27,999 bases of DNA from DASVEE01 sp036399695 (GTDB taxonomy: Bacteria > Acidobacteriota > Thermoanaerobaculia > Gp7-AA8): contig DASWMP010000320.1 of NCBI GenBank assembly GCA_036399695.1, positions 1 through 27,999 on the forward strand, read 5' to 3'. A model generated the notes under the pieces. It did no database searches. It was not told the origin of the DNA and saw only the letters and a list, made by a program, of their open reading frames with translations. The stretch's first letter is position 1, and every line of letters starts with the position of its first letter. The position numbers were made by a program, and so were the translations under genes. Of this stretch, positions 15,804-22,830 are shown piece by piece.

Positions 15804-15809
15804 AGTATA
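15804..15809 (-). promoter_or_regulatory. -10 hexamer (TATACT), 7 nt before GTG 15796
   Basis: A near-consensus -10 on the minus strand, 7 nt upstream of the GTG and downstream of the alternative ATG at 15826. It supports a leaderless transcript starting at GTG. The region 17 nt further up has no consensus -35. Confidence 0.5.
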
Positions 15810-15856
15810 AACTCGCGGAAAACCAAGAGATCGGGCTGTTTGCAGGTCCCGATTAT

Positions 15857-15885
15857 TTGCTTTTCAGTATTCAGCGGAGTATCGT
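15857..15885 (+). promoter_or_regulatory. Sigma70-type promoter for the Ig-repeat secreted protein
   Basis: TTGCTT (15857-15862) and TATCGT (15880-15885) are separated by 17 nt. The predicted leader is about 50 nt and contains a GGAGG ribosome site at 15929-15933, 8 nt before ATG 15942. Confidence 0.55.
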
Positions 15886-15941
15886 CACGGACGAATCCGC
15901 ATCACCAGTACGGGGACATCATCGGGTTGGAGGTTGGGGTT

Positions 15942-17534
15942 ATGTGGAGATGGGCTACCCGCGGCCTGGTTCTCACCTTGATGGCGCTGCTGCTCACGCC
16001 GGCGCTTTTTGCACAGACTGAATTTATCGGAGGCCTCGATCGGCCGGACGGCTCGGTGAACCAGAGCGGCATCGTTCTGATTCAGGGCTGGTTCCTCGAT
16101 CCGGGCGCGATCTCGAAGATTCAGCTCTATATCGACGATCAGTTCGTTCACGATCAGGTGCTGTTCAATCAGCCCCGGATCGACATCGCCGAGGCGTATC
16201 CGAACTACCCCGGCATCCACACCGCGCGGCCGGGGTTCGTCACGGGCTTCCTCTCGTCGAACTACAGCAACGGACCGCACACGATCGAGATCATCGTCGT
16301 CATGAGCGACGGCCGCCACATCCCCATGGGACGGCGGACGATCAACATCGACAACACGGTCAATCAGTCGCCGTTCGGTTTCGTCGACATCCCGGACCTG
16401 CGCGGGACTTACAACGCCTCGGGCTCGTTCCCCGTCACCGGCTGGGCCGCTGACGGCGACGGCGTGAACCGCGTCGACGTCCTCATCGACGGCAGCGTGA
16501 TGCAGGCAGCGATGTACGGCGACGCCCGTCCCGACGTGGCCGCGGTCTATCCCGACTTCCCGCCGGCCGCGTTCAGCGGTTTCGTGGCGCATGTCGATAC
16601 GACCCGCATCGCGGACGGCGTGCATACGCTGACCGTGCGCGTCACCGACAAGTTCGGCCTCTCCCGCGAGATCGGCCGCCGCGTCGTGCAGGTCCTGAAT
16701 TCCGATAACAACCTCAAGCCCTTCGGCTACATCGACGAGCCGAAGCGCGACGCCACGCTTTACGGCACGCAGTGCAACGACGAAGGCGGCGGCGGCTTCT
16801 CGCCTCCCGTCCGCCCGCAGGAGCACATCACGCCGGTCCGCGGCTGGGCCCTCGACCTCGGCACCCGCACGGGTACGGGCGGCGTCGGCTACGTCGAGCT
16901 CCTGATCGACGGCCAGCGCTGGCTCTCGACCGACGATTGCGGTTTCCTGTTCGGCGGCTATGCGAACTGCTACGGTCTGCCGCGCTTCGACGTGCAGCGC
17001 TTCTATCCGAACTACCCGAACGCGCCTCGCGCCGGCTTCATGTTCACGCTCGACATCGGCGCCCTCATGTCGCTCGGCGTCCGCCCCGGCCACCATATCC
17101 TGAAGGTGCGCGTGGGCGATCGCGAGCAGACGTTCGCCGACATCCCGAACCCGGACGGCATCCCGGTCTTCTTCACCTGCGCCGAGGATGACTTCAACTT
17201 CGCTTCGTATGGCTTCATCGACCAGCCGACGACGTTCGATTACGTCGGCGGCGACGTGACGTTCTCCGGCTGGGTCATCGACGAGAACGGCGTGAATCAG
17301 GTCGAGATCCTCATCGACGGCAATTTCGTCGGTGTGGCGCAGTACGGCTTCATCCGTACGGACGTCGAGGCCGAGTACCCGAGCGCCCGCGCAAGCCGCA
17401 CCTCGGGCTGGCGCTTCACGATGGATACGCGCCGCCTCTCGAACGCCCGCCACCGCCTGACGGTCCAGACCCGCGACAACGGCGGCAACAACGACATCAT
17501 CGGCTCGGTCGACTTCTACGTGACCAACCCGTAA
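15942..17534 (+). CDS. Secreted protein with four Ig-like repeat modules
   Basis: The protein has 530 residues. A signal peptide (residues 1-25, ending ALFAQ) is followed by four modules of roughly 110-150 residues, at about 26-140, 141-255, 256-415 and 416-530. Each has the order GxID-x-P, then a GW strand (IQGWFLD, VTGWAAD, VRGWALD, FSGWVID), then IDG, then a YG or FG turn, R-x-DV, YPNYP-like text, GF or GW, and a closing strand such as HTLTVRVTD. This periodicity is that of bacterial Ig-like/fibronectin-like surface modules. Module 3 is longer and contains several extra Cys residues (QCNDEGGG, DDCGF, YANCYG), possibly a disulfide insertion. No catalytic motif or anchor is visible, so a structural, adhesive or matrix role is possible but unproven. 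It has its own promoter, a strong ribosome site and a terminator, suggesting high expression. Confidence 0.85.
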   Translation: MWRWATRGLVLTLMALLLTPALFAQTEFIGGLDRPDGSVNQSGIVLIQGWFLDPGAISKIQLYIDDQFVHDQVLFNQPRIDIAEAYPNYPGIHTARPGFVTGFLSSNYSNGPHTIEIIVVMSDGRHIPMGRRTINIDNTVNQSPFGFVDIPDLRGTYNASGSFPVTGWAADGDGVNRVDVLIDGSVMQAAMYGDARPDVAAVYPDFPPAAFSGFVAHVDTTRIADGVHTLTVRVTDKFGLSREIGRRVVQVLNSDNNLKPFGYIDEPKRDATLYGTQCNDEGGGGFSPPVRPQEHITPVRGWALDLGTRTGTGGVGYVELLIDGQRWLSTDDCGFLFGGYANCYGLPRFDVQRFYPNYPNAPRAGFMFTLDIGALMSLGVRPGHHILKVRVGDREQTFADIPNPDGIPVFFTCAEDDFNFASYGFIDQPTTFDYVGGDVTFSGWVIDENGVNQVEILIDGNFVGVAQYGFIRTDVEAEYPSARASRTSGWRFTMDTRRLSNARHRLTVQTRDNGGNNDIIGSVDFYVTNP

Positions 17535-17567
17535 AGCAGTACCCGTCCCGCAATTGCAGAGATGCGA

Positions 17568-17595
17568 CAACGCCCGGCCATCTGGCCGGGCGTTG
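17568..17595 (+). terminator. Rho-independent-type terminator after the Ig-repeat gene
   Basis: A perfect 12-bp stem (CAACGCCCGGCC paired with GGCCGGGCGTTG) around the 4-nt loop ATCT begins 33 nt after the stop codon. A short T-rich tail (CTGTTTCTG) follows. Confidence 0.8.
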
Positions 17596-17620
17596 CTGTT
17601 TCTGCGGAAAAAGCTATGAT
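17593..17620 (+). promoter_or_regulatory. Sigma70-type promoter for the DoxX gene
   Basis: TTGCTG (17593-17598) and TATGAT (17615-17620) are separated by 16 nt, leaving a leader of about 65 nt. The -35 overlaps the end of the preceding terminator stem. Confidence 0.55.
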
Positions 17621-17689
17621 CGTGGCGATCCCCCTTGATCTCCCCGTGCTTGTCGTCCAACGAAGAACACCGATCGTAAGGAGCACGTC

Positions 17690-18103
17690 ATGGCATTCGC
17701 GTTTCCGGCCACCTGGGCACCCCAACTGCGCAGCCTCCTCCGCATCGTCGCCGGCCTGATGTTCATGCTGCACGGCGCGCAGAAGATCCTCGGCTTTCCC
17801 GACCCCGGGGCCAAGTTGCAGCCCCACGCGCCCGCCCTCATCAAGGCCGCGGGCTTCATCGAGCTGATTGCCGGTGCGCTCATCGCCGTGGGGCTGCTCA
17901 CCGGCATCGCCGCCTTTCTCGCCGCCGGCGAGATGGCCGTGGCGTACTTCAAACAGCACGCACCTGGTGGCTTCTGGCCGACGCTGAACGGCGGCGAGCT
18001 GGCAGCGCTTTACTGCTTCGTCTTCCTCTATCTGGCCTTCGCCGGTCCCGGACCATGGTCGATCGACGCGATGCTCAGTCGAGGACGTGCTCATCGCACC
18101 TGA
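17690..18103 (+). CDS. DoxX family integral membrane protein
   Basis: This 137-residue protein has four predicted membrane helices and the DoxX motif LRIVAGLMFMLHGAQKILGF at the N-terminus (residues 16-35). Further helices lie at about 59-82 (AAGFIELIAGALIAVGLLTGIAAF), 83-95 and 108-125. DoxX-like proteins are inner-membrane components associated with quinone or thiosulfate redox systems, or with detoxification, but many, like this one, have no assigned function. A TAAGGAG ribosome site at 17677-17683 lies 6 nt before ATG 17690. It stands alone between a terminator and a repeat-rich gap. Confidence 0.9.
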   Translation: MAFAFPATWAPQLRSLLRIVAGLMFMLHGAQKILGFPDPGAKLQPHAPALIKAAGFIELIAGALIAVGLLTGIAAFLAAGEMAVAYFKQHAPGGFWPTLNGGELAALYCFVFLYLAFAGPGPWSIDAMLSRGRAHRT

Positions 18104-18115
18104 GGGTTAATCCCG

Positions 18116-18220
18116 ATGGGCCTATGGGCCCTATGGGACCTATGGGACCTGTGGTGAGCCCGGATCGTGCTGTTCTTCTCCCATCTGTCCTATAGGTCCC
18201 ATCTGTCCTATAGGGCCTAT
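18116..18220. repeat. 9-bp repeat inverted array
   Basis: Four forward units at 18116-18150 (the first 8 bp long) read ATGGGCCT, ATGGGCCCT, and ATGGGACCT twice. Four reverse units at 18185-18220 read CTGTCCTAT, AGGTCCCAT, CTGTCCTAT and AGGGCCTAT. The loop between them is 34 nt. The element starts just after the DoxX gene and could form a long stem in that transcript. Confidence 0.82.
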
Positions 18221-18276
18221 CGATCTCTGACCGGCCGGCGAGAAGGTCGCGGTCGAAGGACGCCCCATCTCGGAGT

Positions 18277-18297
18277 GCGGTGGCGATTAGCCACCGC
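18277..18297. repeat. Palindrome GCGGTGGC-N5-GCCACCGC, left copy
   Basis: Perfect 8-bp stem with a GATTA loop. The same stem recurs at 18906-18930, and the two copies bracket the toxin-antitoxin pair. The remainder of 18221-18382 shows no other gene. Confidence 0.75.
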
Positions 18298-18369
18298 TCT
18301 TGTATACGTGGACCAGAGCGGCGGCTACGATTGCTATCGAGGGTGGCCTCTGCGTCGCACTAGTTGCGC

Positions 18370-18375
18370 TACGAT
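18370..18375 (+). promoter_or_regulatory. -10 hexamer (TACGAT) for the antitoxin gene
   Basis: TACGAT ends exactly 7 nt before ATG 18383, with no ribosome site between; the same GCTACGAT sequence and spacing precede the GTPase gene at 25178. Confidence 0.45.
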
Positions 18376-18382
18376 AGGCGTC

Positions 18383-18601
18383 ATGCGAGTTGCCTCCGGC
18401 AAGGTCGTCGACGGTAAGGTCGTTTTCGAGGGAGAGCTCCCTGAAGGTGCGGACGTCACGCTGCTGGCCGACGAATCAGAGGAGACGTTCGAAGTGACTC
18501 CTGAGCTGAAGGCGGTGCTCCTCGAGTCGATCGCCCAGTGTGAACGAGGCGAGACGATATCTGCAGAGGAACTGCTGCAGGAAATGCTCAGCCGGGAATG
18601 A
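18383..18601 (+). CDS. Antitoxin of a type II toxin-antitoxin pair
   Basis: This 72-residue acidic protein has a short beta-rich N-terminus (VASGKVVDGKVVFEGELPEGADVTLLAD) and a helical C-terminus ending ETISAEELLQEMLSRE. The arrangement suits a small antitoxin: an N-terminal dimerising segment and a C-terminal helix that wraps the toxin. Its stop codon overlaps the toxin ATG by 4 nt (ATGA), the usual layout for RelE/ParE modules. It should neutralise the toxin and repress the operon. Because the toxin gene is frameshifted, the antitoxin may now be an orphan. The exact antitoxin family was not recognised. Confidence 0.72.
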   Translation: MRVASGKVVDGKVVFEGELPEGADVTLLADESEETFEVTPELKAVLLESIAQCERGETISAEELLQEMLSRE

Positions 18602-18907
18602 GAGATCCGCTCCCGGTCGACATCAGCCGGCTTGCAGCGCAACACATCCGGGAGCTCGAAGCATGGTGGCGACGGAACCGCCGAAGTGCCTAATGCGGTT
18701 CGCGAAGAACTGCAGCGCATCCTCAGGGTCATTCGCATCACACCTTTCAGCGGCCACCGGGCTACGGACGTCGATCTCGAAAACGTGCGGCGGATTCACA
18801 TCACCCGAATCTGGCACTTTCTGTATTACCGCGTGCACCACGATCCGGAGCGGATCGAATTACTCGCGCTCTGGTCGGATAGTCGCGGAGCGGGGCCGCC
18901 GATTTGA
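18598..18907 (+). pseudogene. RelE/ParE-family toxin, frameshifted
   Basis: From ATG 18598 one frame reads 31 residues of typical RelE/ParE start (VDISRLAAQHIRELEAWWRRNRRSA) and then meets TAA at 18691-18693. The +1 frame continues without a break as NAVREELQRILRVIRITPFSGH, then VRRIHITRIWHFLYYRVH and the family-like ending LLALWSDSRGAGPPI, stopping at 18905-18907. Joined, the two give about 100 residues of a normal toxin. The break equals one inserted base or two lost bases near 18688-18693. The family usually has a Pro after the SA, which favours two lost bases. A later in-frame ATG at 18632 would produce a protein with a nonsense N-terminus and is unlikely to be used. A sequencing error is the main alternative. 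Confidence 0.78.
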
Positions 18908-18930
18908 GCGGTGGCTGGTCGCCACCGCTC
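18906..18930. repeat. Palindrome GAGCGGTGGC-N5-GCCACCGCTC, right copy
   Basis: Perfect 10-bp stem with a TGGTC loop, beginning inside the toxin stop codon. It shares its 8-bp core with the copy at 18277-18297 and could also act as a terminator-like structure between the toxin and the convergent outer-membrane gene. Confidence 0.78.
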
Positions 18931-18947
18931 TCGTGGCGAATCTCGTC

Positions 18948-21896
18948 CTAGAACAACTTCAAAAACACCACGTTGGCCACGAAGCCGTCCTGCGCGTTGC
19001 GGCCGATGGTCTTGCCGAGGTCGAGGCGGAGCAGGGTGCCCCAGGGGCCGATGGTCTGGCCGCCGAGGCCGACGCCCTGGAACGGTTCGTTGCGGTAGCC
19101 GGCGGCGGCGTCCTGGACGATCGCGTGGTCGTAGAACGCTTCCAGGCGGAACTGGTCGGAGAAGACGAAGCCGTACGAGGCGTGCGCCAGGAGCATCTGC
19201 TCGGCGCGGACGGACCCGGAGCGGATGCCGTGGACGCGGGCGGAGCCGCCGAAGTTACCGAGCTCGTACTTTGAGAAGCGGTCGAGGCGGGTGCCGTCCA
19301 GGTACGTCGCGTCGATGCTGAGGCGCTGGAACTTCGGGAGGAAGAAGCTTTTCGCGATGCTGCCGCCGAAGCGGGCGAAGGACTTCTGCGCCGGGTCGTA
19401 ATCGCCCGGCAGGCCCCACGGCTCCCAGGTCGTGCGGCGGCTGTAGTCGTAGTTCGCCTGCACCGTGTAGCCCCAGCGCGAGTACTGCGCGGCGATGGAG
19501 GGGCTGATGAGGAACGTGCTGCTCGGCGTCAGGAACTCGGGGGCGGTGTTCTCGCCGCGGCTGTAGGCGAAGCGCGACAGGCCGAGGGCCACGTCGATCT
19601 TGCCGAACTGCGCGAAAGGATGGCCGACGCGCGCGGTGAGCGACATCGGGCGCACTTTCACCGTCTGCGACTCGATCTCCTCGGCGTTAGCGTCGAGCAC
19701 CTGGTTCTCGCCGGAGATGGCGAGGGCGAAGAGGTCGAGGCCGACGTTCGTGCGGGTGTTCGCGACGTTCGGGTGCGTCGCGTTCGCGAGCACGATCACG
19801 CCGGCGAAGAAGACGTTCGTCTGGATGCCTTTGTTCGCCAGGTTGAAGTTGAAGTAGTTCACGCCGCCGAGCGGCACGACGGGGAACTCGAGCCCTTCAT
19901 CGTGATAGATGCCGCCGAGGAGGAAGAGGCGGGAGGTATCGAAGCCCTCTTTGACGACGCGGGTGCCGTCGTCCTGCTTCTCGAGGTAGCGCAGACCCTT
20001 GTCGGTCTCGCGCACCATGCGCGCCTCGGAGGCCTGCGCCTGCGAGAGCAGCGACTCGTATTCGGCCGGCTCGATGCGGAAGTTCGTGAACGTCGTGGCG
20101 CGCTGGATGACGTTCGCGCGTCCGGCGGCCGAGACGACCTGCTGGGCGCTGACGTCGTACGGCAGCCAGATGATCTCGCGCGCGGGACGCTGCGCCACCT
20201 GGCCGGCCGTCAGCATCGCTTTCGTGTCGCGGGCGAAGGGGAGAAAGTCGACGCGCTCCTCGTTCGAGAGCACTTCCCCCTTCAGGTTGAGCTGCACCAT
20301 GGAGATGCGGACGCGGGCCCACGTCCGCGCGTCGATCCAGACGGTGCCGCGATAGAGCGGCAGCCCCTCGGGTGCATTGCGCGGCGGCTCGAAGCGCACC
20401 TCGTACGTGCGGTAGCCGAGCATGTCGGTCTCGCGCACGAGCTGGTAGCGGTATTCGTTCGTCAGGTGGATGTCGAGCGGGAGCTGCGTGACCTTCTCCG
20501 GCTGGACGAGCGGCAGCTCCGGCACTTTGCCGTAGCGCCAGCGGACGCCGTTGACGTAGAAGTCCTGCCACACCCAGTCGGACTCGCCGTGCGGCGCGGA
20601 AAAGTAATCGCCGGCGATCGTGGCTTCGATCGCTTCGCCGCCTTCCATGGAGAAACGGAGCTTCGTCTCGTTGCGGGCGACGTAGCGCGGCTGGATCGAT
20701 TCCTGGTAGGCGTCGTACGCCTGGTGATTGCGGATGATCTCCTCGACCGTGATGCCGCGCTGCGTGGCCACTTCCATCGATTCGCGCGTCACGTCCGGCT
20801 TCTCGGCCGGATCGATGGCCAGGAGGAACGGTGCCGTGACGGCGGGCATGCCGACGAGGAGACGGCCCTCGCGGCGGCCGGTGTCGGTGATCTCGCGGTC
20901 GCCGGCGGCGTCGATGCGGCGGGGCTTCGTGTAGCGGTCGCCCGGGAGGGCCACGATGGAGGCGGAGGCGGCGTCACCGCGGGGAATGACGATGGTACGG
21001 AGGTCTTCGCCGCGGACGAACGTCAGGAGCGGCATGGTGCTGGCCGCCCCTTTGACGTCGAGGGCGGCGACGCGGGAGGTGGCGTCGAAGGCCCAGTCGC
21101 CGGCGAAGGCGCGGTTGAAGCTCTGGAGCTGGTCGGCGGTGGGGAACTGTAGGACAGGCACTCCTGCCTGTCGTCTGTCATCGGAGGGGGGGACAGGCAA
21201 GAGTGCCTGTCCTACATAGGCGATGGTGGCGCCTCGCGAGAGTGCCAGGCCGAGGTCATAGAAGGCATTCGGCGACTCGACGTTCACGACCGCGTAGAGC
21301 TTCTTCGACGGATCGTGCTCCGCGAGCCAGGCCGCGGTCGTCGCCACTTCGGCGCCGTCGACGAGGATGGCGTCAAAGTACGACTGCGCGCCGGCTTCGA
21401 AGATCTGGTTCAGCGCGGCCGCGGAAGTGCGTCCGAGGACGATCCGGGAGGCGACGTCGAGCCCCTGGGCCGTGACGGCCAGACGCTTGAGGGCGTACGA
21501 GGCGACGGTCGGGTCGCTCGTCTCCACCGTGACGCCGAGGGCTTCGAGGGGGCCGCGGATGCGGGCCCATTCGACGATCGACTTCGTATGCTGCTCGACT
21601 TCGAGGAGGGGATCGTTCTTCGAATCGATCGAATAGCGGACGACGACCGTCGTCTTCCGGCGCTGCTCCGGGGAGAGCGCGGAGAGGGCGGCGCCGGCCG
21701 TCGCGAAGTCGTTCTCGTGCAGTTCGACGAGGAGCGGGACGACGCTGGTGGGGAGCGCGGCCAAGTCGGCGACGGCACCGACGCAGAGCGTGCACTCGGC
21801 GGGCGTTTGCACGGGCGTTTGCGCAGGCGCCTGAGCCACCAGAGCGGTCAGGACAAAGAATTGCAGGATTGTGAATAGAAACACGGCCTTTTTCAC
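18948..21896 (-). CDS. Large outer-membrane beta-barrel protein with unknown periplasmic N-terminal region
   Basis: The protein has 982 residues from GTG 21896. That start gives an ideal signal peptide (VKKAVFLFTILQFFVLTALVAQA). Residues about 35-330 form an unrecognised alpha/beta region (WARIRGPLEALGVTVETSDP, YFDAILVDGAEV). The middle, about 400-600, has LolA-like beta text such as YRTYEVRFEP and GTVWIDARTWARVRISMVQ. The last 350 residues are alternating strands of an outer-membrane barrel ending in Phe (VANVVFLKLF), the usual BAM signal. No enzymatic motif is seen. A 69-bp palindromic element is inserted in frame at about residues 227-250. Two other starts are possible: ATG 21938, and TTG 21968 with GGAGG upstream, which would overlap the divergent lipid-kinase gene. 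Function unknown. Confidence 0.78.
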   Translation of the reverse strand: MKKAVFLFTILQFFVLTALVAQAPAQTPVQTPAECTLCVGAVADLAALPTSVVPLLVELHENDFATAGAALSALSPEQRRKTTVVVRYSIDSKNDPLLEVEQHTKSIVEWARIRGPLEALGVTVETSDPTVASYALKRLAVTAQGLDVASRIVLGRTSAAALNQIFEAGAQSYFDAILVDGAEVATTAAWLAEHDPSKKLYAVVNVESPNAFYDLGLALSRGATIAYVGQALLPVPPSDDRRQAGVPVLQFPTADQLQSFNRAFAGDWAFDATSRVAALDVKGAASTMPLLTFVRGEDLRTIVIPRGDAASASIVALPGDRYTKPRRIDAAGDREITDTGRREGRLLVGMPAVTAPFLLAIDPAEKPDVTRESMEVATQRGITVEEIIRNHQAYDAYQESIQPRYVARNETKLRFSMEGGEAIEATIAGDYFSAPHGESDWVWQDFYVNGVRWRYGKVPELPLVQPEKVTQLPLDIHLTNEYRYQLVRETDMLGYRTYEVRFEPPRNAPEGLPLYRGTVWIDARTWARVRISMVQLNLKGEVLSNEERVDFLPFARDTKAMLTAGQVAQRPAREIIWLPYDVSAQQVVSAAGRANVIQRATTFTNFRIEPAEYESLLSQAQASEARMVRETDKGLRYLEKQDDGTRVVKEGFDTSRLFLLGGIYHDEGLEFPVVPLGGVNYFNFNLANKGIQTNVFFAGVIVLANATHPNVANTRTNVGLDLFALAISGENQVLDANAEEIESQTVKVRPMSLTARVGHPFAQFGKIDVALGLSRFAYSRGENTAPEFLTPSSTFLISPSIAAQYSRWGYTVQANYDYSRRTTWEPWGLPGDYDPAQKSFARFGGSIAKSFFLPKFQRLSIDATYLDGTRLDRFSKYELGNFGGSARVHGIRSGSVRAEQMLLAHASYGFVFSDQFRLEAFYDHAIVQDAAAGYRNEPFQGVGLGGQTIGPWGTLLRLDLGKTIGRNAQDGFVANVVFLKLF
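21148..21216. repeat. 69-bp palindromic element inserted in frame within a gene
   Basis: The 25-nt arms 21148-21172 and 21192-21216 are complementary at 24 of 25 positions, around a 19-nt loop. It is exactly 23 codons long and stays open in the host gene, adding GQALLPVP...RRQAGVPVLQ. The core GGACAGGC-N5-GCCTGTCC is itself palindromic in each arm. The sequence resembles a mobile palindromic repeat otherwise seen between genes in related bacteria. Confidence 0.85.
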
Positions 21897-21936
21897 GGCC
21901 GCAGTAACGCCGGCCGCAAAACCGAAATTGCCGAAC

Positions 21937-22830
21937 ATGCCCGACGTCACAGGTGCACTTTTCTTCAACCCTTCCTCCGGCGCTAAACTGCCGGATGCCG
22001 AGCGCTCCGCTCTCGAGGAGGCAATCCGGGAGGCTGGACTCGATCTGATCCCCCTTACCCGGGAGGTCGACGTCTCGAAAACAATTCGGGAACGAATGGA
22101 CCGGGGGGAGCGCCTTTTCGTCGCCGCCGGGGGGGACGGGACGATTCATCACGTCATCCAGCCGCTCGTCGGCACCGACGCCGTCCTCGGCGTGATCCCG
22201 GTCGGGACGTACAACCATTTCGCCCGCGACCTCTCCCTGCCGCTCGACTGGCGCGAGGCGCTGGACGTCATCGTGAACGGCCGGACCTGCCAGGTCGACG
22301 CCGCCCGCGTCAACGACCGCTACTTCGTCAACAACCTCTCGATCGGCCTCTATCCGGAGCTGGTGAAGCGCCGCGAGGCGAAGGGTCGCGACTACCCCCG
22401 CTGGAAAGCCCGTCTGCAGGCGTTGATCACGACGCTGCAGAAGTTCCCGCACGTGAACCTCTCGATCGAAACGGAGTCGCGGCACGAGAACCTGCGCACG
22501 CACGTCTTCATGGTCTCGAACAATTCGTACGACCTCTCCCGCATCGGCGTCGAAGCGCCGCGGGACACGCTGGACGCCGGCAACCTCACGGCTTACTGGC
22601 TGCCGCACATCTCGCGGATGCGGATGATGCGCTTCATCGCCCATTACCTGGCGGGGCGCGTGCGGCATACCCTCGGCTTCCGCTCGTTCCGGACGAAGAG
22701 GCTGACGGTCGACTCGTCGCGGCCGAAGCTGAACGTCGGCATCGACGGGGAGGTCTTCACCCTCACGACGCCGATCCAGATGACGATCGTGCCGGCCGGG
22801 CTGTCGGTGAGAGCGCCGCGTGAGTCGTGA
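21937..22830 (+). CDS. Diacylglycerol/lipid kinase family protein (YegS/DagK type)
   Basis: This 297-residue enzyme has the DAGK catalytic domain signature FVAAGGDGTIHHVIQPLVG (residues 61-79, GGDGT at 65-69). The second nucleotide loop VIPVGTYNHFARDLSLPLD follows, and VNNLSIGLYPELVKRRE and a C-terminal VGIDGEVF segment match the family. It should transfer phosphate from ATP to diacylglycerol or a related lipid at the inner face of the membrane. ATG 21937 gives the family-like MPDVTGALFFNPSSG start; extra sequence back to 21871 does not look like the family. No Shine-Dalgarno is evident. The next gene overlaps it by 11 bp, so the two are co-translated. The divergent outer-membrane gene starts 40 bp away. 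Confidence 0.9.
   Translation: MPDVTGALFFNPSSGAKLPDAERSALEEAIREAGLDLIPLTREVDVSKTIRERMDRGERLFVAAGGDGTIHHVIQPLVGTDAVLGVIPVGTYNHFARDLSLPLDWREALDVIVNGRTCQVDAARVNDRYFVNNLSIGLYPELVKRREAKGRDYPRWKARLQALITTLQKFPHVNLSIETESRHENLRTHVFMVSNNSYDLSRIGVEAPRDTLDAGNLTAYWLPHISRMRMMRFIAHYLAGRVRHTLGFRSFRTKRLTVDSSRPKLNVGIDGEVFTLTTPIQMTIVPAGLSVRAPRES

Noticed and set aside
18598..18907. Programmed +1 frameshift in the toxin gene
   Set aside because: There is no internal Shine-Dalgarno or clearly slippery codon before the TAA, and Ala-GCC is not a good +1 slip site. A mutation or sequence error is simpler.
18632..18907. Separate 91-residue gene starting at ATG 18632
   Set aside because: Its first 18 or so residues are out-of-frame toxin sequence. 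The real similarity begins only at the frameshift point.
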